A stretch of 43,221 bases of DNA from an uncultured Bacilli bacterium (lineage in GTDB: Bacteria > Bacillota_I > Bacilli_A > RF39 > UBA660): positions 1 to 43,221 of the forward strand of contig CAKPRO010000011.1 of NCBI GenBank assembly GCA_934182615.1. Direction: 5' to 3'. Below, in pieces: positions 21,673 to 29,994 of this stretch; the first letter of the stretch is position 1, and each line of letters starts with the position of its first letter. The notes under the pieces were generated by a model. That model had not been told where the DNA came from. It did no database searches and worked only from the letters and a program-made list of their open reading frames with translations. A program made the position numbers and the translations under genes.

Positions 21673-22824
21673 TTAGAATTTTAATGAACAACCTACTATT
21701 TCTTTTAAATTTCTTAGATAGATTGTTAAGATATTAGCCTTTGATATATCTTCTTTTACTGTAGCATCAATAGTGGATATTATATTATTATTTTCTATTA
21801 TATCTATAGTACCTACTTTATCTCCTTTCTTTATAGGAGCTACTATTTTATCTATATTGGCTTTATAAGTAATATTTTTTAATTCTTCACTCTTTTTATT
21901 TAATATTGTTATATTTTCTTTTGGTATTATTTCTACTGACATTTTTTTACCTAGTTCTACTTTTTTCTTTTCTATTGTAGTGCTTTCATCTAATATAGTT
22001 TGTACCATATAAACATTAAATCCATAGTCTAACATTTTAGTAGTATCAGCACTTCTTTTACTAGTATTTTCTTCTTTCATTACTACTGTTATTAAACGCA
22101 TATTATCTTTTTTCATTGTAGCGGTTAAACAATATCCCGCTTCGTCAGTAAATCCTGTTTTTAAGCCATCTACTCCTTCTTTAAATCTTACTAAGCGATT
22201 GGTATTGACTAACCAAAATGGACTTTTGGTATCTTTTCTTAAATAGTCCTCATATGTTGAAGTAAATTCTAATATTTTTTCATGTTTTACTAATTCTTTG
22301 GCTATTAGACTCATATCATTAGCAGAAGAATAATGATTATCTGCGGTTAATCCTGTTGCATTAACAAAGTTTGTATTTTTTAATCCTAAATCTTTTGCTC
22401 TAGTATTCATTCGTTTTACAAAAGCTTCTTCACTATCTGATATGCGTTCTGCTAGTGCTACTACAGCATCATTGCCTGAAGCTATTGCCACTCCTTTTAA
22501 TAATTCTTCAACGGTCATTTTTTCTCCGGCTTTTAAGAATATTTGACTACCACCCATACTTGATGCTTTTTCTGATGCGGTTATCATTTCATCCCATTTT
22601 AAGTTACCACTTTCTATTTCTTCCATAATAAGAAGCATACTCATCATTTTAGTCATTGATGCTGGAGCTAATTTTTCGTCTTTATTTTTTTGAAATAGTA
22701 TTTCTCCAGTTGAAGCTTCGATCATTATTGCACTCTTTGCATTAGGAGCTAGATCTTCTACTTCTTCGGCTTTTACTAAAGGAATAAATATAGATAAAAG
22801 TAAAAGTATTAATATTTTTTTCAT
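21673..22824 (-). CDS. D-alanyl-D-alanine carboxypeptidase (PBP5/DacF family)
   Basis: This is a low-molecular-weight penicillin-binding protein that removes the terminal D-Ala of peptidoglycan stem peptides. Signal peptide residues 1-19. Catalytic motifs: S56-M-T-K59, S116-G-N118 and K222-T-G. A C-terminal beta domain (PBP5_C) spans about 275-360. The normal C-terminal amphipathic anchor is represented by the last segment IYLRNLKEIVGCSLKF. In spore formers DacF-type enzymes tune cortex cross-linking, but housekeeping DacA is equally possible here. AGGTGAT precedes the ATG. Confidence 0.92.
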   Translation of the reverse strand: MKKILILLLLSIFIPLVKAEEVEDLAPNAKSAIMIEASTGEILFQKNKDEKLAPASMTKMMSMLLIMEEIESGNLKWDEMITASEKASSMGGSQIFLKAGEKMTVEELLKGVAIASGNDAVVALAERISDSEEAFVKRMNTRAKDLGLKNTNFVNATGLTADNHYSSANDMSLIAKELVKHEKILEFTSTYEDYLRKDTKSPFWLVNTNRLVRFKEGVDGLKTGFTDEAGYCLTATMKKDNMRLITVVMKEENTSKRSADTTKMLDYGFNVYMVQTILDESTTIEKKKVELGKKMSVEIIPKENITILNKKSEELKNITYKANIDKIVAPIKKGDKVGTIDIIENNNIISTIDATVKEDISKANILTIYLRNLKEIVGCSLKF

Positions 22825-22882
22825 TATAAATCACCTAGTAAAAAGTATGCTATTATATTATAAAATATTAATACTTTATTTG

Positions 22883-23416
22883 TTATTTTCCTTTGCAAAT
22901 ATCTTCTTGTATTTGTCCCATTCCTAATTTATCTGTTTCTTTTATTTCTAATAATACTCTTAATCTATTATCGCTTCTAATAGTATTATTATAACTGAAA
23001 TAACTTAATACATCATCTATATCATTTATTTTATCTTTAGTTGCTCCCTTTAATGTATAAGTAAACTCATAATATTTATTTACTTCTAATTTTTTCTTTA
23101 ATTCACTAGTTATTATATGAGCGTAAGCACCATGTGTTAAATATTGATCTACTACCACATAGGACATTTCTGGTACTTCTGCTACATAACCATCTAATAA
23201 ATCTACTACTCTATACGTCTTTGTAAATGAGCAATCATAATATACTTCTTTAGTAATATTATTTCCTTCATTTGCGGTATTATTTGTTGTTTCTTCTTCG
23301 GCGTTATCTTGTTCCTTAACTAGTTTATTATTTTCATAATTTAAATAAATATTACAGCCTAACAATCCTAACATTACTACTACACATATTAATAATAATC
23401 TCTTATCTTTATTCAT
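22883..23416 (-). CDS. hypothetical membrane-anchored protein (177 aa)
   Basis: A single N-terminal membrane helix with LGLLGC (C21, a possible lipobox), an Asn/Glu/Thr-rich linker and a domain of about 120 residues with FTKTYRVVDLLDGYVAEVPEMSYVVVDQY. I recognise no family. AGGAGG precedes the ATG. It is divergent from the YjcZ-like gene and upstream of the carboxypeptidase gene in the same direction, separated by 58 bases that may hold a weak terminator (AAAGTAT / ATACTTT). Confidence 0.6.
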   Translation of the reverse strand: MNKDKRLLLICVVVMLGLLGCNIYLNYENNKLVKEQDNAEEETTNNTANEGNNITKEVYYDCSFTKTYRVVDLLDGYVAEVPEMSYVVVDQYLTHGAYAHIITSELKKKLEVNKYYEFTYTLKGATKDKINDIDDVLSYFSYNNTIRSDNRLRVLLEIKETDKLGMGQIQEDICKGK

Positions 23417-23552
23417 ATATCCTCCTATTTATATTTACAATATATCATATTTATTATGATAATACAACATTATTCAAAAAATTAGGTATATGTAATAACA
23501 AAAATATTAAATATACGTAAAATATATTAGATATCGTAAAGGAGGTATATTT

Positions 23553-23744
23553 ATGTATTATTACGGTGGATATTCTGGAGGATATAATACTGGTAGTAGT
23601 TGTGGATGTTCTAATACTATGAACTATTCATATCCAAGTTATGGTTATGGTTATAGTAATTATGGCTATGGTAATAGTGCCGCTATTGTATTAGTGTTAT
23701 TTATTTTACTTGTTATTATAATTGGTACTAGAATTGCTGCTTAA
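23553..23744 (+). CDS. YjcZ-like tiny membrane protein (sporulation type)
   Basis: This 63-residue protein has a Gly/Tyr/Ser-rich N-terminal half (repeats of YGYG/SYG) and one C-terminal membrane helix IVLVLFILLVIIIG. The layout matches the tiny_TM_bacill/YjcZ family found in spore-forming Bacillota and linked to the spore coat in B. subtilis (SscA and relatives). Strong AAAGGAGG before the ATG. Own terminator at 23747. Together with cotE it supports an endospore former. Confidence 0.75.
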   Translation: MYYYGGYSGGYNTGSSCGCSNTMNYSYPSYGYGYSNYGYGNSAAIVLVLFILLVIIIGTRIAA

Positions 23745-23746
23745 CT

Positions 23747-23768
23747 AAAGGGAAATATTCCCTTTTTT
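23747..23768 (+). terminator. terminator of the YjcZ-like gene
   Basis: Stem AAAGGGAA / TTCCCTTT (8 bp, loop ATA) followed by TTT and ATTTT. Confidence 0.85.
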
Positions 23769-23780
23769 ATTTTGATATTT

Positions 23781-23835
23781 TATGCCAAAGACCACAAGGC
23801 TTGGGCATACCCCGGAAGACTACAGGCTGAAGGGG
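23781..23835. repeat. two-hairpin intergenic repeat, copy B
   Basis: TATGCCAAAG / CTTGGGCATA (10 pairs with one A-G mismatch) around ACCACAAGG, then CCCC / GGGG around the segment GGAAGACTACAGGCTGAA, which is identical to copy A. It lies between two terminators with no promoter of its own visible, upstream of def. Confidence 0.7.
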
Positions 23836-23837
23836 AT

Positions 23838-23858
23838 AAAAAAGTATTTCTTTTTTTT
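23838..23858 (+). terminator. A/T hairpin after repeat B
   Basis: Stem AAAAAAG / CTTTTTT with loop TATTT and further T residues. It may act in both directions. Confidence 0.5.
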
Positions 23859-23903
23859 TAATTTTATGATAAAATATATAACGAAACGAAAGGGATGAAG
23901 TAT

Positions 23904-24452
23904 ATGATTAGAACTAAAGACATATTAGATGAAAAAGATCCACGTGTTAGAGCTAAAAACTCAGACGTTGAATTTCCTTTATGTAACGAATATAAAAATA
24001 TAATACCTGAAATGTTAAAACATTTAAGATATTCACAAATAGAGAAATTATCTAAAAAATATGATTTAAGACCAGGTATGGGACTTGCGGCTCCACAACT
24101 TGGTATTAATAAGAATTTCTTTGTAGTATGTTATGAAGTTAAAGAAGGAGTATTTGATGACTACATTCTTATTAATCCTAAGATTGTTTCTTACTCGGAA
24201 GAAATGATATATGCTGGCGAAGGTGAAGGTTGTCTTAGTGTTAATAGAGAGGTTGAGGGAATTGTACCTAGACATGCTAGAATAACCGTGGAAGCTTATG
24301 ATATAGATGGTAAGAAACATAAATATCGTGTTAGAGAAGACTTAGCTATTGCCTTTCAACATGAGCTTGATCATTTAAATGGTATTTTATTTGTAGATTA
24401 TATTGATCCTAAGGATCCTTATAAAGATGCAGATATATATAGAGAAATATAA
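23904..24452 (+). CDS. def: peptide deformylase
   Basis: It removes the N-formyl group from nascent proteins, metal dependent. Motif 1 GMGLAAPQ (residues 58-65), motif 2 EGEGCLS with metal ligand C110, motif 3 QHELDH with H153, E154 and H157. The length of 182 aa is that of the longer Gram-positive class II-type enzymes, with the insertion between motifs 1 and 2. The start at ATG 23904 is preferred because AAAGGG lies 9 bases before it. An in-frame ATG at 23895 abuts the Shine-Dalgarno. Confidence 0.95.
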   Translation: MIRTKDILDEKDPRVRAKNSDVEFPLCNEYKNIIPEMLKHLRYSQIEKLSKKYDLRPGMGLAAPQLGINKNFFVVCYEVKEGVFDDYILINPKIVSYSEEMIYAGEGEGCLSVNREVEGIVPRHARITVEAYDIDGKKHKYRVREDLAIAFQHELDHLNGILFVDYIDPKDPYKDADIYREI

Positions 24453-24462
24453 AAATATGCCA

Positions 24463-24960
24463 CTAATGACATATTTTTTTTGTTCTTTTTTTTAATAAAT
24501 ATTTAGTATCTTCTTCTGATACATCTAAGTTATTATATAATATAAAATTATATACTTCTTTAGTTGTTACTCCTAATAAATCTTTTCTATTTCCATAATA
24601 GATAATGTTATTTAAACTGGTAGGTACTTCTAATCTCTTATTATGTTCAAACTCTATACCAAATGGATAATAAAAGTTATTTCCTATAACAAATGATTTG
24701 TTTTCTTGATACAATTGCTGCAACATTTTTCTTATATTCCCTATTTCTACTATACTATTATTTGGTATGGATAAGATATCTTCTTCTCTACCTAGTATTA
24801 ATACTTCACCATTATCAGAAGTCCACTCTCTATTTGAAGATATTATTTCAGCAGAACCATAATCTTTTACATAGATTTTTTTTATGATGTATGGTGTTCC
24901 CGCTAGTAAAGAGATTAAAGTAATTGTATTTTCCCAGTTATCTTTAGTTCTTTTTAACAT
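24463..24960 (-). CDS. hypothetical protein (165 aa), unknown cluster
   Basis: I recognise no family. Mixed alpha/beta sequence without signal peptide. A hydrophobic stretch near the start (ITLISLLAGTPYIIKKIYV) is too polar to call a membrane helix. It starts 3 bases after the stop of the 24964 gene and has no Shine-Dalgarno of its own, so translation is probably coupled. Last gene of a run of four minus-strand genes of unknown function (27131 to 24463). Confidence 0.6.
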   Translation of the reverse strand: MLKRTKDNWENTITLISLLAGTPYIIKKIYVKDYGSAEIISSNREWTSDNGEVLILGREEDILSIPNNSIVEIGNIRKMLQQLYQENKSFVIGNNFYYPFGIEFEHNKRLEVPTSLNNIIYYGNRKDLLGVTTKEVYNFILYNNLDVSEEDTKYLLKKRTKKICH

Positions 24961-24963
24961 ATA

Positions 24964-25473
24964 TTATTTTACTATTAGATATATTATTAGGGCTACTACT
25001 AAAACTAAGATTAAAGATAAGATTATTAAGGCTCTCTTACTTATATTTAAGAAACCGTTTTTATTCATACTATTAAGTAAGTTGATTTTAAACATATCTC
25101 TATCAGCGTGTGATTTGGATACCATTACACCTTTATAAGTAGTTAATTCTTTTTGATGTCCTTCAGATAATATTTCTTCTGGAGTAATTGTATCTAACAT
25201 AATTAATTTTTGATTTTCATATAAAGTATAATGAAGAACTATATCTCCGTGTACTTTAGAAAACATTCTGTCAGTAGGAAGTTTTAATTCATATTTTACT
25301 ATTCCTTCTTTACTATTTTTAGATACTGCTACTCCTAAAAAGTTGCCATCACGTAGAGATGGTACGTAATCAAAGATTAACTTTTTATACGCTAACATAT
25401 TATATTTTTTTAATGATCTTTCTTTTTTCTTAAATTCATTTTCATTTAAATATTCGACAACATACGAATGCAT
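24964..25473 (-). CDS. hypothetical tail-anchored membrane protein (169 aa)
   Basis: About 145 soluble, charged residues precede one strongly hydrophobic C-terminal helix (ALIILSLILVLVVALIIYL), so the protein is likely tail-anchored with the bulk in the cytoplasm. No family recognised. GGTGAT precedes the ATG by 5 bases. It is followed immediately by the 24463 gene. Confidence 0.65.
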   Translation of the reverse strand: MHSYVVEYLNENEFKKKERSLKKYNMLAYKKLIFDYVPSLRDGNFLGVAVSKNSKEGIVKYELKLPTDRMFSKVHGDIVLHYTLYENQKLIMLDTITPEEILSEGHQKELTTYKGVMVSKSHADRDMFKINLLNSMNKNGFLNISKRALIILSLILVLVVALIIYLIVK

Positions 25474-25530
25474 TTTCTATCACCTATATTCATTTTACTA
25501 CATTTTTATTTTTTTGGAAAGATACTTTAC

Positions 25531-25557
25531 AAAAAAACTGACTTATTTGTCAGTTTT
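25531..25557 (-). terminator. terminator of the 27131-25543 genes
   Basis: Minus-strand stem AAAACTGAC / GTCAGTTTT (9 bp, 6-base loop) followed by TTT. It includes the stop of the 25543 gene. Confidence 0.85.
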
Positions 25558-26274
25558 CTCTGTTTTTTGGCGTATTTTAGTTATTCTTTTATCCGCTAAT
25601 AAAGTATTTTCGTCATAGTTGAAGAAATTGAATACTTTTTTGAATTCTTGTAATGGTAATGTGGCTACTGGAGACATTATAAAACTTTCTCGTAATGTTT
25701 GATAGTATTCTTGGGGACGTTTTTGATTTTTATTTCTATCTATATGTTCTTCTAAATCTGCTATTTTTTCTTTTATTAATTTTAGTTTTAATTCACCTAG
25801 TGATTTTTCTATTGTACCACTTGCTAAAGCCGCTATAATTTCTTCAGCTTCTTCTTCGGCTTTTGTTAGATTATGTACGTATGCAGAATTAATATTAACT
25901 ATTTTGGGTTTGCTATAGATAATATTTAATAATTGTTCTAAGGCTTCACTGTCTCCTGCTAGTATGGATGTTAATAGTGTTACTTCGTATGGATGAATAA
26001 GTTCGTCATATTCTACTAAATACTCTTCTACTTGAAATTCAAACTCGTAGCCAGATATTTTCTTGAAACCAGTTTTGGTGTCACAGTAGTTTACTATTCT
26101 TTCACTACTATAATAATTAGGTTTGTTAATTGTAGTGTATTTATGATGATGAATAATGCTACAATTTTTGATCATTTCTTTTCTTATTTTTTCTAATTTT
26201 GCAGGGTTAAAGGTTACTTCTTTTTTAGAGATGTAAGGCTCTTTTACTGCTCCGATTAATTCATAATATATCAT
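25543..26274 (-). CDS. hypothetical protein (243 aa), unknown cluster
   Basis: Soluble protein with an N-terminal His cluster (IIHHHKY), a central acidic helix region (KAEEEAEEIIAALASGTIE) and a coiled-coil-like segment around residues 165-195. No family recognised. Its ATG overlaps the stop of the upstream gene (ATGA), and GGAGG lies 7 bases before. Such tight coupling suggests the two products work together, perhaps as a complex. Confidence 0.6.
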   Translation of the reverse strand: MIYYELIGAVKEPYISKKEVTFNPAKLEKIRKEMIKNCSIIHHHKYTTINKPNYYSSERIVNYCDTKTGFKKISGYEFEFQVEEYLVEYDELIHPYEVTLLTSILAGDSEALEQLLNIIYSKPKIVNINSAYVHNLTKAEEEAEEIIAALASGTIEKSLGELKLKLIKEKIADLEEHIDRNKNQKRPQEYYQTLRESFIMSPVATLPLQEFKKVFNFFNYDENTLLADKRITKIRQKTEKTDK

Positions 26275-27131
26275 TTTATTTCCTCCATCTTTTTATTTAT
26301 TTCTTTAATTAATTTATATGAATTTTTATCATTGATATTTTTATTTTGATATTTTGTTTTGTATAAATAGCTTGATAAGGCAATTAGTAATTCTAGATTA
26401 GAAGAATCGTCATTTAAGACATCTCCAATAGCATAAATTTGCTTTTTTATGTCTTTTCTAATGGATATTCTTGGTACTTCTGCTACTATTGATAATCTTC
26501 TTATTGATTCGGATATTTTGGAAGAGAAAGGTATGTTGTTATATAATATAAAGCTTTCATCACCTATTCTAATTCCGTATTCATTAAGTATATACATCAT
26601 TATCTGAGCTTTTATTTTGACATTATTACTTAAAAAGTTTGGTTCACTACTATAAAAAATGGTATAAAATTCATTTAAAAGTTTATCTTCAGTCGTTAGT
26701 TCGATGCCTTTTATATCTTCTAGATGGTTTAGTTCACCTAACTCTCCTGGTAAAATATTATTTAAATTATTGCCTTTATCTTTGGAAGTTATTACTAAGC
26801 CTTTCTTAGTACTATACTCTATTTTTATTTCTTGATTATTTGGAGTTGGTACTTTTTTAATGTATTTTACTATTTTACCTTTACTAAAGTATACTAAATC
26901 TACTGTATCATTGGGATATGCTACCGCTACTCGAAGGGTATTTTCTTGATAATCTTTTAATACTGTTCTTATTATTTCTACTATGTATGGTAAACGAAAA
27001 TGATTATAATTATTATCAAATATTCTAGTTAGTTTTTTTTCTACTTCATATTCTATTTTTTTATTGGCACTATAATTTATCATTATATATGTTTTGTTTT
27101 TACACAGGAAACATCTACTTAAATCTTTCAT
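26271..27131 (-). CDS. hypothetical protein (286 aa), unknown cluster
   Basis: No family recognised. It begins with a CFLC pair (RCFLCKNK), then an alpha/beta region with RVAVAYPNDTVDLVYFSKGK and a helical C-terminal half (RRLSIVAEVPRISIRKDIKKQI). No signal peptide or membrane helix. It is the first gene of the run of unknown genes. AGAGGGATGG precedes the ATG. Its TGA stop overlapping the next ATG is evidence that TGA is a stop codon in this genome. Confidence 0.6.
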   Translation of the reverse strand: MKDLSRCFLCKNKTYIMINYSANKKIEYEVEKKLTRIFDNNYNHFRLPYIVEIIRTVLKDYQENTLRVAVAYPNDTVDLVYFSKGKIVKYIKKVPTPNNQEIKIEYSTKKGLVITSKDKGNNLNNILPGELGELNHLEDIKGIELTTEDKLLNEFYTIFYSSEPNFLSNNVKIKAQIMMYILNEYGIRIGDESFILYNNIPFSSKISESIRRLSIVAEVPRISIRKDIKKQIYAIGDVLNDDSSNLELLIALSSYLYKTKYQNKNINDKNSYKLIKEINKKMEEIK

Positions 27132-27331
27132 ATAACCATCCCTCTCGTCTTATATTGTACCATATTTTTGAAGTATAACCAATATTTACTGTTAAATTTG
27201 CTTAGTTTTTTGTTTTTTAGAAGGATGTTTAGTTATATTTTTGTTGTATTGGTTTTAATAAAGAATAAATTTTATTAGTGGTAATTATGGACTAGTGATA
27301 ATGATAAAATTTTATTTTGTTCTTTAAATAC

Positions 27332-27360
27332 TTGTTTTTGTTATTTTTTTATTATATAAT
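27332..27360 (+). promoter_or_regulatory. promoter of the 27388 gene
   Basis: TTGTTT (27332-27337) and TATAAT (27355-27360), 17-base spacer, in a 256-base divergent intergenic region that otherwise shows nothing distinct. Confidence 0.6.
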
Positions 27361-27387
27361 ATTAATGTTTTGAAAGGAGAATGAAAT

Positions 27388-27984
27388 ATGAAAGAAGTTA
27401 TCTATGATGGAAATTTGAATGATGATATTGATACTCTTAATAGAGATTATAATGCAAAGAAAGAATTTATTCTTAGATTTGGTCTTGGTATTGCTTTTAT
27501 TAGCATTATTGAAATTGCCGCTGTTAAATGTGGTATATTTGCTGCACCTGAAACATTGTTACCTCTATTTGGAATTGTTACTGGTGTAAGTGGTATTAGT
27601 TCTGGTGTTTCTGTATTTATAAATAATAAAAGATATAAAAAAGAATTAAGAAAGGCTAATCATAATACTTCACTTTTATGTTTAGAACTTGCTAAAGAGA
27701 ATACTGTTATAGATAAAGTTGCTCTTGAGGATTGTGAAGTTGTAGAAGAAGTTACTAAAAGTTCTACTAGAAGTGATGATGGTTCTTCTCTTTCTAAGAT
27801 TAAAAAGGTTGTTAATTACTTTTATTTATTAGATAGTAATGATCAAATAGCGGTTTTAAGACAAATAAAAGAAACTATAAAAGAACAAAAGAGTACTTCT
27901 ACTAATACAAGACTTGAATTACTTGAAGAGGAGGATTTAAAGGATAAAGAGTTACCTGTACGTAAAACATTGATAAGAAAATAA
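27388..27984 (+). CDS. hypothetical two-helix membrane protein (198 aa)
   Basis: N-terminal charged segment, then two closely spaced hydrophobic helices (FGLGIAFISIIEIAAVKCG and LLPLFGIVTGVSGISSGVSVF), then a cytoplasmic, charged C-terminal half. It resembles in layout, not in clear sequence, the 115-residue protein at 35247. No family recognised. AAAGGAG precedes the ATG. Own promoter and terminator, a single-gene unit. Confidence 0.65.
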   Translation: MKEVIYDGNLNDDIDTLNRDYNAKKEFILRFGLGIAFISIIEIAAVKCGIFAAPETLLPLFGIVTGVSGISSGVSVFINNKRYKKELRKANHNTSLLCLELAKENTVIDKVALEDCEVVEEVTKSSTRSDDGSSLSKIKKVVNYFYLLDSNDQIAVLRQIKETIKEQKSTSTNTRLELLEEEDLKDKELPVRKTLIRK

Positions 27985-27990
27985 TTTTAA

Positions 27991-28019
27991 AACTACTCTA
28001 ATTTGAGTAGTTTTTTTTT
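27991..28019 (+). terminator. terminator of the 27388 gene
   Basis: Stem AACTACTC / GAGTAGTT (8 bp, 6-base loop) followed by TTTTTTT. Confidence 0.92.
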
Positions 28020-28024
28020 GTATT

Positions 28025-28078
28025 CACTGTAAGTCTTTGGTCTTACAGTGTTAGTTTTAGCTTGTAATCTAAAACTAA
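28025..28078. repeat. tandem intergenic hairpins, copy G
   Basis: CACTGTAAG / CTTACAGTG (9 bp) around TCTTTGGT, directly followed by TTAGTTTTAG / CTAAAACTAA (10 bp) around CTTGTAAT. Further imperfect hairpins continue to 28150 between the two convergent genes. No T tracts. Stem lengths and 8-base loops resemble copies A-F. Confidence 0.65.
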
Positions 28079-28145
28079 TGTATCAGCCATACTGTATCAT
28101 ATATAAGTTATTACTATATAACTGAAGAAGAGATAGGACTAGTGT

Positions 28146-28970
28146 CTATTTCTTCTTAGTTTTGTATTCTAATTTCCATGATTGCGGTCTAATTTTATGC
28201 ATTAACTTGCAGAACTCTATCTCATTCCATATCCTAGTAGCAGTCTCCTCATTTTTATAAAACAGTAATAAATCATTATAAGAATATTCATATAAATAAT
28301 CTATATTAAACTGAGACACGGGATTGCCTTTATAATTAGCATTATCATTAATAATATTCCATTCCCAAGCATCTAAGTATTCACTATACATCTCATTATC
28401 ATACCAAAAATCCATAACTAACTTTTGTTTTTCCTCTAGTGACCAATTAGAATTTTTTAATATATAATATCTAATATCAAATGCTCCTACTCCATGTGCC
28501 TGCTTAGTACTCATTATATAGAATAATCTTTGAAAATAATTATCTATCTTAACTTCTGAATAACGAGTAGTTCCAAGTTTATTCATAGCCTCATCTTCTG
28601 CGAATGCTTTTTGTTCTTCTGTTAATTTTAGATTAGGATTGAATAAACTCATTAGTAAAAATGAATCTCCTCCATTTGAAGCACCATTTAATACTATTCT
28701 TGCTATATCGGTATTTGAATAAATGGTATTAATTAAATCTTGATAAATGTTTGAGTCGACATTTTCATAATCAAGTAATATAAGTTCTGCTATTGAAAGT
28801 CCTTTAACTATATATCTCTCTCCAAACTTATCTTTTGTTACTTGAATTGCTTCTTCTAGTATTTCTTTATTACTTCTAATTTTAGTCCATATTTTTTTAT
28901 AGTCTCCTATTCTAGGATATACATAAATAGAATTATATAATTCATTATCTAATACATCAATATTAACCAT
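28146..28970 (-). CDS. hypothetical protein (274 aa)
   Basis: Soluble, helix-rich, Asn/Tyr/Trp-rich protein (SNWSLEEKQKLVMDFWYD, YLDAWEWNIINDN) with no signal peptide or membrane segment. No family recognised. Strong AGGAGG before ATG 28970. Single gene between the G hairpins and the tRNA-Thr terminator. Confidence 0.65.
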   Translation of the reverse strand: MVNIDVLDNELYNSIYVYPRIGDYKKIWTKIRSNKEILEEAIQVTKDKFGERYIVKGLSIAELILLDYENVDSNIYQDLINTIYSNTDIARIVLNGASNGGDSFLLMSLFNPNLKLTEEQKAFAEDEAMNKLGTTRYSEVKIDNYFQRLFYIMSTKQAHGVGAFDIRYYILKNSNWSLEEKQKLVMDFWYDNEMYSEYLDAWEWNIINDNANYKGNPVSQFNIDYLYEYSYNDLLLFYKNEETATRIWNEIEFCKLMHKIRPQSWKLEYKTKKK

Positions 28971-29031
28971 ATAAAACCTCCTGACATGATTTTAAGATTT
29001 GTTTTTTCTATAACTATTTTATCATATTTCA

Positions 29032-29080
29032 AAGTATAATAAAACTCGAACTAATCAAAAAAATTGAAAAATTCGAGTTT
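29032..29080 (-). terminator. terminator after tRNA-Thr
   Basis: Minus-strand stem AAACTCGAA / TTCGAGTTT (9 bp, 21-base loop) followed by TATTATAC. Confidence 0.7.
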
Positions 29081-29090
29081 ATTATTAATC

Positions 29091-29164
29091 TGGTGCTGAA
29101 TGTAAGAATTGAACTTACCCCTGAAGCTTACCATGCTTCTGTACTACCACTATACTAAATCAGC
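29091..29164 (-). tRNA. tRNA-Thr (anticodon GGU)
   Basis: This is a 74-base cloverleaf. Acceptor 5' GCTGATT pairs with 3' ATTCAGC, with one U-U mismatch at the sixth pair. D stem GTAT/GTAC with a 7-base loop, anticodon stem GAAGC/GCTTC with loop ATGGTAA (anticodon GGU reads ACC/ACU), variable loop AGGG, T stem GTAAG/CTTAC with loop TTCAATT. The discriminator A and CCA are encoded. It starts only 14 bases after the uppP stop codon, so it is probably transcribed with tig-uppP. Confidence 0.88.
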
Positions 29165-29168
29165 TGAG

Positions 29169-29198
29169 AATTAATATTCTATTTAAAGAATATTAATT
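29169..29198 (-). other. hairpin between uppP and tRNA-Thr
   Basis: Perfect 12-bp stem AATTAATATTCT / AGAATATTAATT (6-base loop) over the uppP stop codon, without a T tract. It is more likely an mRNA-end or processing structure than a terminator. Confidence 0.45.
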
Positions 29199-29982
29199 TT
29201 ATAAATACCACTAATGCAAGTATTACCCTATAAAAGGCAAATACTGAAAAGTCATGTTTTTTAATGTAATTAAGTAAGAACTTAATAGCAATAATACCCA
29301 TAGCAAACGAAGATATAATGCCTACGATCACTTCTTTAGTTAAAGCAAGATCTGTTACTTTAAGTATTGTAGCACCACATATTACTGGTACTGATAATAA
29401 GAAAGTAAACTTTGTTATTGCCTCTTTAGATATACCTTGAAGTCTACCTGCTAGTATGGTTGTTCCACTTCTAGAAAAACCTGGTATTACTGCAAAGGCT
29501 TGTGATATACCTATAATAAGTGCTTCTTTTAAAGTAATCTCCTCAAATTTCTTCTCTCTCTTATAATGATGAGTAGCCCATTTATCACCAAGATAAATTA
29601 ACATACCCATTATAGCAAGAGCAGATGCTATAATCCAAATATTATTCCTAATTACATTTTCAATTACATCGTCAAGTAAGAAACCTACTAAAGCTGCTGG
29701 AATAGTAGCTACTACTAAATACCAGAACATCTTTCCATTAGTAGTTTTCTTCTTGTTCTTTATATTTTTAATGGCCCCAATAAATAAGTCCCACCAATCT
29801 TTAAAGAAGATCACTAGTACTGCCATCATAGTACCAAAGTGAAGGGCTACATCAAATGCAAGTGACGATTCTTCCCAACCAAATAGATAAGGGAAAATAA
29901 TCAAATGAGCAGATGATGAGATTGGTAAAAACTCCGCAACTCCCTGTATAATTCCAAGAATTATCGCTTTAAATATTGTCAT
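29179..29982 (-). CDS. uppP: undecaprenyl-diphosphatase UppP
   Basis: This polytopic membrane enzyme (267 aa, about 7-8 helices) recycles the lipid carrier of cell-wall synthesis and confers bacitracin resistance. BacA-family signatures: GIIQGVAEFLPISSSAHLI (residues 10-28, catalytic Glu17) and PGFSRSGTTILAGRLQG. AGGAGAG precedes the ATG. It lies 12 bases after tig. Confidence 0.96.
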   Translation of the reverse strand: MTIFKAIILGIIQGVAEFLPISSSAHLIIFPYLFGWEESSLAFDVALHFGTMMAVLVIFFKDWWDLFIGAIKNIKNKKKTTNGKMFWYLVVATIPAALVGFLLDDVIENVIRNNIWIIASALAIMGMLIYLGDKWATHHYKREKKFEEITLKEALIIGISQAFAVIPGFSRSGTTILAGRLQGISKEAITKFTFLLSVPVICGATILKVTDLALTKEVIVGIISSFAMGIIAIKFLLNYIKKHDFSVFAFYRVILALVVFIKLIFFK

Positions 29983-29994
29983 AAAACTCTCCTA

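Noticed and set aside
26271..26274. mycoplasma genetic code (TGA as Trp)
   Set aside because: A TGA stop occurs in an ATGA gene overlap, and Trp is written TGG throughout.
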